Positions 18,424-28,272 of a stretch of 64,000 bases of DNA are shown here, piece after piece. Under the pieces are notes generated by a model. The model was not told where the DNA came from and ran no database searches. It was given only the letters and a program-made list of their open reading frames with translations. The position numbers were made by a program, and so were the translations under genes. The stretch covers positions 62,001 through 126,000 of the forward strand of contig NZ_BSNY01000071.1 of the NCBI RefSeq assembly GCF_030160235.1, written 5' to 3'. Origin of the DNA: Mesorhizobium huakuii. Lineage in GTDB: Bacteria; Pseudomonadota; Alphaproteobacteria; Rhizobiales; Rhizobiaceae. Each line of letters begins with the position of its first letter. The first letter of the stretch is position 1.

Positions 18424-19005
18424 ATGATGCGCAATTTTCGTATCGCCTTACTCGGCGCTGTCGGCTGGCTGGCTGTTTATGGGCCTGCTTCGGCCCAGAC
18501 ACAGCCCGCTCCGGACATGCCTGTCACAAGCACCTTCGGCCGATGGACAACCATGGTCGACACGCTCGATACCGGCCAGGATGCGCACAAGACCTGCGCG
18601 GCTTCGACGGCGTTCTTCGATGCGAGCGGCAATTCGGGCACGCTGACCTTGTCGATCTCGACTGGCGATGCGCTGCCGCCCGATGCCTATCCGGCCATCA
18701 TGCTCACCGTCGACAACAAGCAACTGCCGACCGGCAAGAAGATCGCGGCGACGTTCGGCGATCCCGGCGTCAAGGTTTCGGCAACGGTCTATTCCAACGA
18801 TGCCGGCATCGGCCGTCCGAGCTGGAGTGTGGACAATCAGGCCAAGACCAGTCTCGCGCTGTTGCGAGCCATGCGTCAGGTCGTCTCGCTCGACGTGACT
18901 TTCGGCAAGCAGGCCTTCGCCAGCATCCCGATGGACGGCTTCACCAAGGCCTACCGCAACCTTGGAACGTCTTGCGGCTTCCCGACCAAGGACGTCGCGC
19001 CGTGA
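18424..19005 (+). CDS. Exported hypothetical protein
   Basis: A 193-residue protein with a signal peptide (MMRNFRIALLGAVGWLAVYG, cleavage near ASAQ) and a mature part with TCAAST and a C-terminal SCGFP, giving two cysteines that may pair in the periplasm. The layout recalls IalB-type invasion-associated proteins of Rhizobiales, but the similarity is too weak to name it. GGAG lies 5 bases before the ATG at 18424. It comes before a small membrane protein gene by 26 bases. Confidence 0.7.
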   Translation: MMRNFRIALLGAVGWLAVYGPASAQTQPAPDMPVTSTFGRWTTMVDTLDTGQDAHKTCAASTAFFDASGNSGTLTLSISTGDALPPDAYPAIMLTVDNKQLPTGKKIAATFGDPGVKVSATVYSNDAGIGRPSWSVDNQAKTSLALLRAMRQVVSLDVTFGKQAFASIPMDGFTKAYRNLGTSCGFPTKDVAP

Positions 19006-19031
19006 CGGCCCGGTCGCAGTAGGAATCGCGG

Positions 19032-19361
19032 ATGGATATTGTCTGGAAGGGCGTGGTCGGCGGGCTGGTGACGGCGCTGATCGTCTGGGCGTCCAAGCGC
19101 GGCAATGTCCTGCCGGGTATCTTGCCGCTGGCGCCGACCTTTGCCGTCATTGCCTTGCTCGCCGTCGGCGCCAAGGGCGATCCAGGCGGTTTCCGCGATG
19201 CCTGCCTTGCTGGAATGAAGACAATTCCCGCCTATCTTGCCTTCCTCGGCGCCTGCTGGTTGTTCATCGACAAAGTCGACTATCGACTGGCCGTTGCCGG
19301 CGGCATCGCCGTCTGGCTGGTTGCCGCGCTGGCAATCTTCCTCGCGCCTCGCTATCTCTGA
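19032..19361 (+). CDS. GlpM-like small membrane protein
   Basis: A 109-residue protein with four hydrophobic segments (about 1-20, 30-48, 60-80 and 86-106). The opening VWKGVVGGLVTALIVWASKRG and the middle LPLAPTFAVIALLAVG resemble GlpM, a membrane protein first linked to alginate production in Pseudomonas. It starts at ATG 19032, 26 bases after the secreted protein gene. The role here is not known. Confidence 0.68.
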   Translation: MDIVWKGVVGGLVTALIVWASKRGNVLPGILPLAPTFAVIALLAVGAKGDPGGFRDACLAGMKTIPAYLAFLGACWLFIDKVDYRLAVAGGIAVWLVAALAIFLAPRYL

Positions 19362-19456
19362 TGCTGCAGTCCGTTGAAGAGACGGAACGGCTTCAATCAC
19401 GGTCGGAAAGGCTCTAAGCCTTTCGCCTCACCAGATTCGCGAACCCAAGGCTCTCC

Positions 19457-19936
19457 ATGCGCTGTCCCTATTGCCAGTCCGAAGATACGCAGGTGAAGGA
19501 TTCGCGCCCCGCCGAGGATGGCGCGGCGATCCGCAGGCGGCGTGTCTGCCCAGATTGCGGCGGCCGGTTCACCACCTTCGAACGCGTCCAGTTGCGCGAC
19601 CTTGTCGTGGTCAAGAAGTCGGGCCGGAAAGTGCCGTTCGACCGCGACAAGCTGCTGCGCTCGGTTGAGATCGCGGTGCGCAAGCGCAATGTCGATCCCG
19701 AACGCATCGACCGCGCGGTGACCGGCATCGTGCGCCAGCTCGAAAGCTCTGGTGAGACGGAAGTGGCCTCCGGCGAGGTCGGCCGGCTGGTCATGGAGGC
19801 GCTGAAGTCGCTCGATGACGTCGCCTATGTGCGTTTTGCCTCGGTCTATCGCAATTTCCGCGAGGCCAAGGATTTCCACGAATTGCTGGGCGAGCTGAAG
19901 GGCGACGAAGACAAGAGTGAAGAGGACGCCGGCTGA
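19457..19936 (+). CDS. nrdR: Transcriptional repressor NrdR
   Basis: A 159-residue repressor of ribonucleotide reductase genes. The N-terminal zinc ribbon uses Cys3, Cys6, Cys31 and Cys34 (MRCPYC and [12 protein letters not shown]), followed by an ATP-cone domain at about 49-139 ([20 protein letters not shown]). It senses ATP/dATP and binds NrdR boxes. It lies directly before ribD, 2 bases apart, as in many alphaproteobacteria, and the riboflavin genes likely share its transcript. Confidence 0.97.
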   Translation: MRCPYCQSEDTQVKDSRPAEDGAAIRRRRVCPDCGGRFTTFERVQLRDLVVVKKSGRKVPFDRDKLLRSVEIAVRKRNVDPERIDRAVTGIVRQLESSGETEVASGEVGRLVMEALKSLDDVAYVRFASVYRNFREAKDFHELLGELKGDEDKSEEDAG

Positions 19937-19938
19937 GC

Positions 19939-21069
19939 ATGGCAGCATCGCAACTGAGCGAGGCCGAACAAGCGGCCCTTGATCGTCGTTTCATGGCCGC
20001 CGCCTTGCGGCTTTCGTGCAGGAATGCCGGCCGCACCTCCACCAATCCTTCCGTCGGCACGATCATCGTGCGCGATGACGGCGAGGGGCCGATGATCGTC
20101 GGCACCGGTGTCACCGCCATTGGCGGCCGGCCGCATGCCGAGACCGAGGCCTTGGCCGAGGCTGGCGAACTGGCACGTGGCGCCACGGCTTACGTCACTT
20201 TGGAGCCTTGCGCCCATCACGGCCGCACGCCCCCTTGCGCCAACGCGCTGGTCAATGCCGGCATTGCGCGCGTCGTGGGGGCCGCCAGCGATCCGGATCC
20301 GCGCGTCTCCGGCAAGGGCTATGCGATCCTGCGCGCCGCCGGCATCGAGGTGGTCGAGAAGGTGCTGGCCACGGAAGCCGCCGAGCAGATGGCGGGCTAT
20401 TTGATTCGATCTCTGCGAAAACGCCCGGAAGTGACGCTGAAGCTTGCGCTTTCGAGCGACGGCAAGATCGGCAGGAAAGGCGCCGGCCAGGTTGCGATCA
20501 CCGGCGAGATCGCGCGCCGCGACGTCTATCTGATGCGCGCGGAGTCCGATGCCATCCTGATCGGCATCGGCACGGCGCTGGAGGACGATCCGGCGCTGAC
20601 CGTGCGCTTGCCGGGGCTGGAAAACCGTTCGCCGGCGCGCATCATCCTCGATCGCCAGATCCGGCTCCCGGAAGCCTCGAAGCTGGTTTCCGGTGTCGAC
20701 CGCGTGCCGCTCTATGTCGCTGCCTGTCTCGAAGCCGACCCGCATCGTCGCGCCGCACTCGAACGCGCCGGCGTACGCTTCATCGGCACCGAAACCCATG
20801 ACGGCGTCGTCGCCTTGCCGGAACTGCTCGAAGACCTGGCGGCGCTCGGCATGGCAAGCGTGCTGGTCGAGGGCGGCGCCCAGGTCGCCAAGGCATTCCT
20901 CGACGAAGATCTGGTCGACCGCATCGTGTTGTTCCAGGGGCCGGAAGCGATCGGCGAGGATGGCATTGCATCGCCGGTCGACGCTGACCATATCCCGGCA
21001 GGCTTCCGCAAACTGCGCGAGATGCGCTTCGGCGAGGACAGCTACGCCGAGTGGGTAAGAGACCTCTAG
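19939..21069 (+). CDS. ribD: Bifunctional diaminohydroxyphosphoribosylaminopyrimidine deaminase / reductase
   Basis: A 376-residue two-domain enzyme for the second and third steps of riboflavin synthesis. The deaminase domain holds the zinc motif His66-Ala-Glu68 (RPHAETEAL) and Cys91...Cys100 (EPCAHHGRTPPC). The reductase domain follows from about residue 160 (RPEVTLKLALSSDGKIGR, LVEGGAQVAKAFL). It begins 2 bases after nrdR. The stop codon TAG at 21067-21069 is also the first bases of a palindromic repeat. Confidence 0.96.
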   Translation: MAASQLSEAEQAALDRRFMAAALRLSCRNAGRTSTNPSVGTIIVRDDGEGPMIVGTGVTAIGGRPHAETEALAEAGELARGATAYVTLEPCAHHGRTPPCANALVNAGIARVVGAASDPDPRVSGKGYAILRAAGIEVVEKVLATEAAEQMAGYLIRSLRKRPEVTLKLALSSDGKIGRKGAGQVAITGEIARRDVYLMRAESDAILIGIGTALEDDPALTVRLPGLENRSPARIILDRQIRLPEASKLVSGVDRVPLYVAACLEADPHRRAALERAGVRFIGTETHDGVVALPELLEDLAALGMASVLVEGGAQVAKAFLDEDLVDRIVLFQGPEAIGEDGIASPVDADHIPAGFRKLREMRFGEDSYAEWVRDL

Positions 21070-21182
21070 AGCCGGATGATTTCAGGTCGAGTCGACCTGA
21101 AATCTGAATCCGGCTCTAAATCAAAGTGATAGAGCATGATGTCGTCCGAAAACCGCTTCACACTTTTCGGCATCATGCTCTA
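21067..21182. repeat. Double-hairpin rhizobial repeat between ribD and ribE
   Basis: Two hairpins fill the gap. Hairpin one: TAGAGCCGGAT at 21067-21077 pairs with 21108-21118, with an inner ATTTCAGGTCGA stem. Hairpin two: TAGAGCATGATG at 21130 onward pairs with CATCATGCTCTA ending at 21182, with CCGAAAA/TTTTCGG inside. Both open with TAGAGC, like other Mesorhizobium intergenic elements. It begins inside the ribD stop codon. Confidence 0.75.
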
Positions 21183-21195
21183 GGGATCAGCATCG

Positions 21196-21813
21196 ATGTT
21201 CACCGGAATTGTCACCGATATCGGCACCGTCGCGGCCGTCAAGCCGCTCAGCGAAGGCGTCGGCTTGCGCATCGATACCGCCTATGACCCCGAGACCATC
21301 GCCATCGGCGCCTCGATCTCATGTGGCGGCGTCTGCCTGACGGTCACGGCGCTGCCCGAACATGGCTCGAACGCGCGCTGGTTCGAGGTCGAGGCCTGGG
21401 AAGAGGCCTTGCGGCTGACCACGGCCTCGAGCTGGAAATCCGGCAGCAAGGTCAATCTCGAGCGGGCGCTGAAGATCGGCGACGAACTCGGCGGCCACAT
21501 CGTGTCTGGCCATGTCGACGGTACCGCCGAGATCGTCGAGCGCAAGGACGAGGGCGACGCGGTGCGCTTCACGCTGGAGGCGCCACGCCATCTGGCCAAA
21601 TTCATCGCCCCAAAGGGCTCCGTCGCGCTCGACGGCACCTCGCTCACCGTCAACAAGGTCGAGGCCACCCGCTTCGACGTGCTGTTGATCCACCACTCGC
21701 TGACCGTGACCACCTGGGGCGACCGCAAGGTCGGCGACCGCGTCAATCTCGAGATCGATACCATGGCCCGCTACGCCGCTCGGCTGGCGGAGGCGGCGAA
21801 AGAGGGGCTCTAG
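21196..21813 (+). CDS. ribE: Riboflavin synthase, alpha subunit
   Basis: A 205-residue protein with two lumazine-binding repeats: MFTGIVTDIGTVAAV with SCGGVCLTV in the first half, and GGHIVSGHVDGTAEIV with VALDGTSLTVN in the second. It dismutates two 6,7-dimethyl-8-ribityllumazine molecules to riboflavin. Named ribE (ribC in some rhizobial annotations). It lies between ribD and ribH; the repeat before it may loosen its expression from ribD. Confidence 0.95.
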   Translation: MFTGIVTDIGTVAAVKPLSEGVGLRIDTAYDPETIAIGASISCGGVCLTVTALPEHGSNARWFEVEAWEEALRLTTASSWKSGSKVNLERALKIGDELGGHIVSGHVDGTAEIVERKDEGDAVRFTLEAPRHLAKFIAPKGSVALDGTSLTVNKVEATRFDVLLIHHSLTVTTWGDRKVGDRVNLEIDTMARYAARLAEAAKEGL

Positions 21814-21922
21814 CAAGTTTGCCGGACCAGCCTGTCCGACCCGCTTGACACCCTCCAGCAATCTTCCGCTTGCGATCAATCCGGCTTCGGCCTAAGTCAC
21901 CGGCAACCCCCCGGAGACTTTT

Positions 21923-22417
21923 ATGGCTGGTACATCCCAACACGGCAAAGCCTTCATTCGTCCGAAGGCGAAGGCGCATCTGCTGATTGTCGAAGCGCGC
22001 TTTCACGACGACCTTGCCGACGCGCTGCTCGACGGCGCGACGAGCGCGCTCGATGAAGCGGGCGCAACTTACGACGTCGTCACCGTTCCAGGTTCGCTCG
22101 AAATTCCCGCAGTGATCACCTTCGCGCTGGACGGCGCGGCGGAAGGCGGCACAAATTACGACGGCTTCGTTGCGCTCGGCACCATTATCCGTGGCGACAC
22201 CTATCATTTCGACATCGTCGCCAATGAATCCAGCCGCGCGCTGATGGACCTGTCCGTGCAGGACTCGGTCTGCATCGGCAACGGCATCCTGACCACCGAG
22301 AATGATGCACAGGCATGGACACGGGCCAAGCGCTCGGAAGGCGACAAGGGCGGCTTTGCCGCGCGCGCGGCGCTGACCATGATCGCGCTCAAGGAACAAC
22401 TGGGAGCGCGATCGTGA
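21923..22417 (+). CDS. ribH: 6,7-dimethyl-8-ribityllumazine synthase
   Basis: A 164-residue enzyme. The family pattern is visible: [51 protein letters not shown] with the catalytic His in the middle, and [16 protein letters not shown]. It joins the pyrimidine from RibD with 3,4-dihydroxybutanone phosphate. GGAG lies 7 bases before the ATG. Its stop overlaps the nusB GTG (GTGA), so the two are coupled. Confidence 0.95.
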   Translation: MAGTSQHGKAFIRPKAKAHLLIVEARFHDDLADALLDGATSALDEAGATYDVVTVPGSLEIPAVITFALDGAAEGGTNYDGFVALGTIIRGDTYHFDIVANESSRALMDLSVQDSVCIGNGILTTENDAQAWTRAKRSEGDKGGFAARAALTMIALKEQLGARS

Positions 22418-22914
22418 GCGAACCCGCTTCGCCCGGACAGCCGGCTGTGCGCCATGCCAACAAGCGCGGCGCCGCCCGTCTGGCCGCCGTGCAGGCGCTC
22501 TATCAGATGGATGTCGCCGGCAGCGGCGTCTTCGAGATCACCGCCGAATATGAGGCATTCCGGCTCGGCAAGGAAGTCGATGGCGCGCTCTATCGCGAGG
22601 CGGATGCTCAATGGTTCCGCGCCATCCTGACTGGCGTCGTCGAGGACCAGAAGACAATCGATCCGGTCATCCGCCAGGCGCTGACCGATGACTGGCCGCT
22701 GTCGAGGCTCGATTCGACGCTGCGCGCAATCCTGCGCGCCGGCGTCTACGAATTGATGAAGCGCGAAGACGTGCCGGTGGCGGTCATCGTTTCGGAATAT
22801 GTCGACATCGCCAAGGCCTTCTATGAGGAAGACGAGCCGAAACTCGTCAATGCCGTGCTCGACCGCGTTTCACGCTGGGTGCGCGGCGAGGGGCGCGGCA
22901 AGGACGCCTCGTGA
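22414..22914 (+). CDS. nusB: Transcription antitermination factor NusB
   Basis: A 166-residue all-helical RNA-binding protein. [19 protein letters not shown] near residue 20-40 and [43 protein letters not shown] near the C-terminus are the family blocks. It binds boxA RNA with NusE in ribosomal RNA antitermination. The GTG at 22414 overlaps the ribH stop. Its own stop overlaps the next gene's GTG in the same way. Confidence 0.95.
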   Translation: MSEPASPGQPAVRHANKRGAARLAAVQALYQMDVAGSGVFEITAEYEAFRLGKEVDGALYREADAQWFRAILTGVVEDQKTIDPVIRQALTDDWPLSRLDSTLRAILRAGVYELMKREDVPVAVIVSEYVDIAKAFYEEDEPKLVNAVLDRVSRWVRGEGRGKDAS

Positions 22915-24128
22915 CGGCCATCGCCATCGAGACGGGCAGGGAGGCGCGGCGCACCGCGCTGATCCTCGCCGCCTCGCAGGCAATCATCGGCTCGGCGGCG
23001 CCCATCGCGATTTCGATGGGGGCGCTGGCCGGGCAATACCTGCTCGGTGCCGACAAATCGCTGGCGACGGCGCCCATCACCGGCTTCAACATCGGTGTCG
23101 CGCTCGGCGCCTTGCCTGCGGCGGCCATCATCCGCTGGCTGGGCCAGCGCGGCGGCTTCATGACCGGAACCGTCGTCACCGCGTTTGGCGGCCTGATTGC
23201 CACACTGGCGCTTTTCCACGGCAGTTTCTGGCTGTTCGCGTTCGCGCTGCTGGTGATCGGCATCGGTGGCGCCTTCGTCCAGCAATTCCGCTTCGCCGCC
23301 GCCGACAACGCGCCGCCGCAGTTCAAGGCGCGCGCCATCTCCTTCGTGCTGGCGGGCGGCATCATCACCGCCATCCTCGGGCCGCAGATCGTCATCTTCA
23401 CCCGGGAACTGTTCGCGCCGGTGATGTTTGCCGGATCGTTCGCCTCGATCCTGCCGCTGGCGGCCGTGGGCGCGATTATCCTGTCGTTTCTGCGCCTGCC
23501 AGCGAAGGCGGCGAGCAAGGTTGACGTTTCCGGCGGCGATGCCCGGCCCCTGTCTGAAATCGTCACCAAGCCGCGCTTCGTCGCCGCGCTGTTCTGCGCC
23601 GTCGGCAGTTATGCGCTGATGAGCTTCGTAATGACCGGTGCGCCGCTGGCCATGGTCGGCTGCGGCCTGTCGGAGGACGATGCGACGCTGGGGATTTCCT
23701 GGCACGTCATGGCGATGTTCGCGCCGAGCTTCTTCACCGGCTCGCTGATCCACCGCTTCGGCGCCGAGCGCATCGTCGCCATTGGCCTGGTCCTGCTCAT
23801 CGGCTGTGCCGCCGTTGCCTTGTCGGGCTTGGCGCTGTGGCAATTCTGGACGTCCCTGATCCTGCTCGGCCTCGGCTGGAATTTCGGCTTCATCGGCGCC
23901 ACCGCCATGGTCGCGGCCAGCTACCGGCCGTCGGAAAAGGGCAAGGTGCAGGGTTTCCACGACTTCGTCCTGTTCGGTTCGGTCGCCTGCGCGTCGCTAC
24001 TGTCTGGCATGGTCTACAACGCCTGGGGCTGGGAGATGCTGAACTGGATGATCTTTCCGGTCACCGTTCTGTGCTTCGTGGCCCTCGGCGCGCTCAAGTT
24101 GACGAGCCCGCGCAACGCGCGCACCTGA
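22911..24128 (+). CDS. Major facilitator superfamily transporter
   Basis: A 405-residue membrane protein with 12 hydrophobic segments and a loop of about 25 polar residues in the middle ([20 protein letters not shown]). The loop-like [12 protein letters not shown] between the second and third spans fits the MFS A motif in degenerate form. It starts with GTG 22911 overlapping the nusB stop. It belongs to the YfkF/YcaD-like MFS proteins often found behind nusB in Rhizobiales; no substrate can be assigned. Confidence 0.85.
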   Translation: MTAIAIETGREARRTALILAASQAIIGSAAPIAISMGALAGQYLLGADKSLATAPITGFNIGVALGALPAAAIIRWLGQRGGFMTGTVVTAFGGLIATLALFHGSFWLFAFALLVIGIGGAFVQQFRFAAADNAPPQFKARAISFVLAGGIITAILGPQIVIFTRELFAPVMFAGSFASILPLAAVGAIILSFLRLPAKAASKVDVSGGDARPLSEIVTKPRFVAALFCAVGSYALMSFVMTGAPLAMVGCGLSEDDATLGISWHVMAMFAPSFFTGSLIHRFGAERIVAIGLVLLIGCAAVALSGLALWQFWTSLILLGLGWNFGFIGATAMVAASYRPSEKGKVQGFHDFVLFGSVACASLLSGMVYNAWGWEMLNWMIFPVTVLCFVALGALKLTSPRNART

Positions 24129-24308
24129 TCCCCGAACTGCTGTCGAGCTGGCATGATGCTGTCAGGATTGCTTCGGTTGAATTTGCCGATCTGAAACAAA
24201 ATTATTGCGTCTGTACCTAATGTTATGAAACCGTGTGCCCCGACTGGCCGTTGAAGCCATGCTCATATGCGGCCGCCGCATTCCGGTTCACAGCAAGGGG
24301 TTTTCACG

Positions 24309-25220
24309 ATGTTTTCAGTCAAGGTTTTCGCCGGCGCGGCATTGGCGCTGGCCATCACTGCAGCTTCCGCCAGTGCCCAGGTGGTCGTCTCCTCGAAGAT
24401 CGACACCGAGGGTGGCGTGCTCGGCAACATCATCCAGCTCGTTCTCAACGCCAACAACATCAAGACATCAGACCGCATCCAGCTCGGCGGCACGCCAGTG
24501 GTGCGCAAGGCGATCACCGCTGGCGAGATCGACATCTATCCCGAATACACCGGCAACGCCGCCTTCTTCTTCGAGAAGGCCGACGACCCCGTCTGGAAGG
24601 ACGCCGCCAAGGCCTATGAGACGGCCAAGAAGCTCGACTATGACGCCAACAAGATCGTCTGGCTGTCGCCGGCGCCGGCCAACAACACCTGGGCGATCGC
24701 GCTACGCAAGGAAGTGACGGACCAGAACAAGCTCGTCACGCTGTCGGACTTCGGCAAATACGTCGCCGGCGGCGGCAAGGTGGTGCTCGCGGCTTCCGCC
24801 GAGTTCGTCAATTCGGCCGCCGCCCTTCCGGCCTTCCAGACCACCTACGGCTTTACGCTGAAGCCGGACCAGCTGATCACGCTTTCGGGCGGTGACACGG
24901 CCGCGACCATCGCCGCGGCCGCCAACCAGACCAGTGGCGCCAACGCCGCCATGGTCTACGGCACCGATGGCGGCATCGCGCCATCAGGCCTCGTCGTGCT
25001 CGAGGACGACAAGGGCGTGCAGCCGGTCTACCAGCCGGCGCCCATCATCCGCGAATCCGTGCTCAAGCAGCATCCCGAGATCGAGACGCTGCTGAAGCCG
25101 GTCTTCGCCAAGCTCGACCTGGTCACGCTGCAGGAACTGAACGGCCGCGTGCAGGTTGGCGGCGAACCGGTCAAGGGCGTCGCCGAGGACTTCCTGAAGA
25201 AGAACGGCTTTCTGAAGTAG
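24309..25220 (+). CDS. osmF: Osmoprotectant ABC transporter, substrate-binding protein (OsmF/YehZ type)
   Basis: A 303-residue periplasmic protein with a signal peptide ending near SASAQ (residue 24). It follows the OsmF/OpuC binding-protein pattern: SKIDTEGGVLGNIIQLVL, AITAGEIDIYPEYTGNAAFFF and LKPVFAKLDLVTLQELN. The genes that follow are permease, ATPase and permease, the same order as osmF-yehY-yehX-yehW in Escherichia coli. AAGGGG lies 8 bases before the ATG. The ligand may be glycine betaine or a related solute, though that E. coli system has low affinity. Confidence 0.88.
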   Translation: MFSVKVFAGAALALAITAASASAQVVVSSKIDTEGGVLGNIIQLVLNANNIKTSDRIQLGGTPVVRKAITAGEIDIYPEYTGNAAFFFEKADDPVWKDAAKAYETAKKLDYDANKIVWLSPAPANNTWAIALRKEVTDQNKLVTLSDFGKYVAGGGKVVLAASAEFVNSAAALPAFQTTYGFTLKPDQLITLSGGDTAATIAAAANQTSGANAAMVYGTDGGIAPSGLVVLEDDKGVQPVYQPAPIIRESVLKQHPEIETLLKPVFAKLDLVTLQELNGRVQVGGEPVKGVAEDFLKKNGFLK

Positions 25221-25275
25221 GACGATTCCGGCGCGCCGCTCGCGTGGCGCGCCGGAACGACCGACGGGGGAGGGC

Positions 25276-26439
25276 GTGAACATCCGTTTCGACAAGCTCG
25301 GCGTGGTCATTGCCGCGATCGCTGCCTATGCGGCATTCCTCGCTCCCTTCGCCACGTTCCGCGCCAACCGGATCGTTCCGGGCCAGGCGCGCTCGATTCT
25401 CGAGGCGCTGCCGGCAACGGCAGGGCCGTTGCTTTTGGCTATCGTGGTCGTGGCGGCGCTCGTAGCACTGTTCAGGACAGCGCTTGTGTTGCGCCTTGCC
25501 GCCAGCGTGGTCGCTCTTGCCGCGCTTGCGCTGCTCGTCGGCGTCGCCGGTACATTCTTGACGTCAGCCGGCAACACCTTCGCCAGGGTATCGCCGGCCT
25601 CCGGTTTCTGGATACTCATCTTCGTCTTCACGCTTTTGCTGGCGGATGTGCTGACGCGCCTGAACCTGTCGCCATGGGCCCGTGTCGGCGTGCTGGCCGC
25701 GGTCGCCGCGGCCATCGGGCTGCTTTTGGTGTCGGGGGCCTGGAACGACCTTTCCATTCTCAAGGAATACGCCAACCGCGCCGACAGTTTCTGGGCCGAA
25801 GGCTCCAAGCATGTGACGTTGGCGCTTGGCTCGCTGCTCGCGGCGGTCGTCGTTGGCCTGCCGCTCGGCATACTCTGCCATCGTGTCGAAAGGCTGCGGG
25901 CCGGCGTGCTCAACGTGCTCAACATCATCCAGACCATCCCTTCGATCGCGCTGTTCGGCCTGTTGATCGCGCCGCTGGGCTGGATCGCCGCGCACGTGCC
26001 GGGGGCGGCCGCGCTCGGCATTCGTGGCATCGGCACCGCCCCCGCCTTCGTCGCCCTGTTCCTCTATTCGCTGCTGCCGGTGGTGGCCAACACCGTGGTC
26101 GGGCTTGCTGGTGTACCTCGCGCGGCCAACGACGCGGCGCGCGGCATGGGCATGACCGATCGCCAACGCCTGTTCGGCGTCGAGTTCCCGCTGGCCTTTC
26201 CGGTGATCCTCACCGGCATCCGCATCGTGCTGGTGCAGAACATCGGCCTTGCCACCATCGCCGCGCTCATCGGCGGCGGCGGCTTTGGCGTGTTCGTCTT
26301 CCAGGGCGTTGGCCAGACGGCGATGGACCTGGTGCTGCTCGGCGCCGTGCCGACCGTGGCGCTCGCCTTCGCCGCCGCCATCATCCTCGACGCAGTGATC
26401 GAAATGACCGCCACCAAGCGCAGGGTTGAAACGGCATGA
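25276..26439 (+). CDS. Osmoprotectant ABC transporter, long permease (YehY type)
   Basis: A 387-residue membrane protein with an N-terminal block of four hydrophobic spans not shared by the shorter partner, and a C-terminal permease domain holding the binding-protein-dependent motif (GVPRAANDAARGMGMTDRQR). It starts at GTG 25276 behind a GGGGGAGG stretch and its stop overlaps the ATPase start (ATGA). Its length and place match YehY. Confidence 0.87.
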   Translation: MNIRFDKLGVVIAAIAAYAAFLAPFATFRANRIVPGQARSILEALPATAGPLLLAIVVVAALVALFRTALVLRLAASVVALAALALLVGVAGTFLTSAGNTFARVSPASGFWILIFVFTLLLADVLTRLNLSPWARVGVLAAVAAAIGLLLVSGAWNDLSILKEYANRADSFWAEGSKHVTLALGSLLAAVVVGLPLGILCHRVERLRAGVLNVLNIIQTIPSIALFGLLIAPLGWIAAHVPGAAALGIRGIGTAPAFVALFLYSLLPVVANTVVGLAGVPRAANDAARGMGMTDRQRLFGVEFPLAFPVILTGIRIVLVQNIGLATIAALIGGGGFGVFVFQGVGQTAMDLVLLGAVPTVALAFAAAIILDAVIEMTATKRRVETA

Positions 26440-27374
26440 TCGAGATCGAAGGCATCACCAAGCGCTATGACGCGACCACCGTCGTCGACGACGTCTCGAT
26501 GATCATCGAACCACGCACCATCGCCGTCATTGTCGGTACCTCGGGTTCGGGCAAGACGACACTGCTGCGCATGATCAACCGGCTGGTCGAGCCGACATCA
26601 GGCATCATCAAGCTCGACGGCGCCGACAATCGCTCGGTGCCCGGCTACGAACTGCGCCGCAGCATCGGCTATGCCATCCAGGGCCACGGCCTGTTTCCGC
26701 ATCGCACCGTGGCGCAGAACATCGCCACCGTGCCGGTGCTGCTTGGCTGGGACAAGGACCGCATCAAGGCGCGCGTCGATGAGTTGATGACGCTCTACCA
26801 GCTCGACCCCCGGGAATTCGGGCCGCGTTACCCGCACGAACTGTCCGGCGGCCAGCAACAGCGCGTCGGTGTGGCCCGCGCGCTCGCCGCCGAACCCAAC
26901 GTGCTGTTGATGGACGAGCCGTTCGGCGCGCTCGATCCGATCATCCGCACCAAGGCGCAGGAAGATCTGCTGGCGATCCAGAAGCGGTTCGGCACCACCA
27001 TCATCCTCGTCACTCACGACATGGAAGAGGCCGTGCACATGGGCGACAAGATCGCCGTCATGGATGCCGGCAAGCTCGTGCAATACGCCAAACCAGCCGA
27101 GATCCTGGCAAACCCGGCCAGCAGCTTCGTCGAGACCCTGGTCGGCGCCAGCGAAAGGCCATTCAGGCTGCTGTCGCTCGGACGGGTGCGGGACGCAGTG
27201 GAGAACGGCGCGGCCGAGGGCGAAGCCATCCCCGGCGACGCCAGCCAGCGCGATGCACTGGCTGAACTCCTGTGGTCGGGCCGGCCGGCGCTGCCGGTTA
27301 AGGGCGCCGACGGCAAGCCGCTCGGCCGCGTCACGGTGGACGGGCTGGTCAAGCGGGCGGCGAGGCCGGCATGA
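26436..27374 (+). CDS. Osmoprotectant ABC transporter, ATP-binding protein (YehX/OsmV type)
   Basis: A 312-residue ABC ATPase. The Walker A GTSGSGKTT is near residue 34-42, Q-loop YAIQGHGLFPH near 85, signature LSGGQQQRV near 135, Walker B VLLMDEPFGALD near 155, and H-loop VTHD near 190. The last 80 residues form a short regulatory tail similar to a single CBS-like region (PLGRVTVDGLVKRAA). The gene overlaps its neighbours on both sides by four bases. Confidence 0.92.
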   Translation: MIEIEGITKRYDATTVVDDVSMIIEPRTIAVIVGTSGSGKTTLLRMINRLVEPTSGIIKLDGADNRSVPGYELRRSIGYAIQGHGLFPHRTVAQNIATVPVLLGWDKDRIKARVDELMTLYQLDPREFGPRYPHELSGGQQQRVGVARALAAEPNVLLMDEPFGALDPIIRTKAQEDLLAIQKRFGTTIILVTHDMEEAVHMGDKIAVMDAGKLVQYAKPAEILANPASSFVETLVGASERPFRLLSLGRVRDAVENGAAEGEAIPGDASQRDALAELLWSGRPALPVKGADGKPLGRVTVDGLVKRAARPA

Positions 27375-28120
27375 AAGCCTGGCTGCCTTTGCTGCTCAGG
27401 CTTGCGTTGGTGGTGTTGCTCGTGGCGTTCGTCACCAGTCCGGGCTGGTTTGAGCCGCTGCTCAAGCCGCTGACCGAGAACAATGCGCCGGTGATCTACA
27501 ATCAGGGCAGCCTGCTGACGCTGACCTTGCTGCATCTGCGCACCGTGCTGATCGCCACCGTCGCCGCGACCATCGTTGCGGTGGCCCTGGCCATCCTTGT
27601 CACCAGGCCGGCGGGCGCCGAATTCCTGCCGCTGTCGCGCAGCCTGGTCAACATCGGCCAGACTTTCCCGCCGGTGGCGGTGCTGGCGCTCGCCGTGCCG
27701 GCTGTCGGCTTCGGTGAGAAGCCGACGCTGATCGCGCTGTTTCTCTATGGCCTGCTGCCGATCTTCGAGAATGCGCTGACAGGGCTGACGACACTGCCGG
27801 CCAATGTCGTCGAGGCGGCGCGCGGCGCCGGCATGACCGGCTGGCAAAGGCTCACCAAGGTCGAGCTGCCGCTCAGTGCGCCGATCATCCTTGGCGGCAT
27901 CAGGCTCTCGGTGGTGATCAGCCTGGCCACCGCCACCATAGGCTCGACGGTTGCCGCCAAGACGCTGGGCGAGGTGATCATTGCCGGTCTTCTGTCCAAC
28001 AATCTGGCTTTCATCCTGCAGGGCGGCCTGATCGTGGCGGCCCTTGCCGTGCTCATCTATGACGGATTGTCGGCGGTCGAGCGCTATGCGGCGCGGCGCA
28101 TGGGGCGTGAGGCGGAGTAG
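27371..28120 (+). CDS. Osmoprotectant ABC transporter, short permease (YehW/OsmW type)
   Basis: A 249-residue membrane protein with six or so hydrophobic spans and the permease coupling motif (PANVVEAARGAGMTGWQR near residue 150). It completes the four-gene transporter. The start ATG 27371 overlaps the ATPase stop. The next gene starts 150 bases further on and does not look related. Confidence 0.88.
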   Translation: MKAWLPLLLRLALVVLLVAFVTSPGWFEPLLKPLTENNAPVIYNQGSLLTLTLLHLRTVLIATVAATIVAVALAILVTRPAGAEFLPLSRSLVNIGQTFPPVAVLALAVPAVGFGEKPTLIALFLYGLLPIFENALTGLTTLPANVVEAARGAGMTGWQRLTKVELPLSAPIILGGIRLSVVISLATATIGSTVAAKTLGEVIIAGLLSNNLAFILQGGLIVAALAVLIYDGLSAVERYAARRMGREAE

Positions 28121-28272
28121 CCTTCAATTCTGGATATCGTGGCGCCCATCTGGTGTTGAGGCCCAACAGGCCGCGCAGCGAAGCCCGCCATGGCGCGGGG
28201 GCTCGCCAAGGGCTATGCAATGGAACTGGGTGGAAGTAAGCCGGATGACGGTACAACGCGGGGCATTGGGAC

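Noticed and set aside
21070-21922. FMN riboswitch before ribE or ribH
   Set aside because: Neither gap shows the conserved RFN stems; the first is filled with a palindromic repeat, the second is too short and unstructured.
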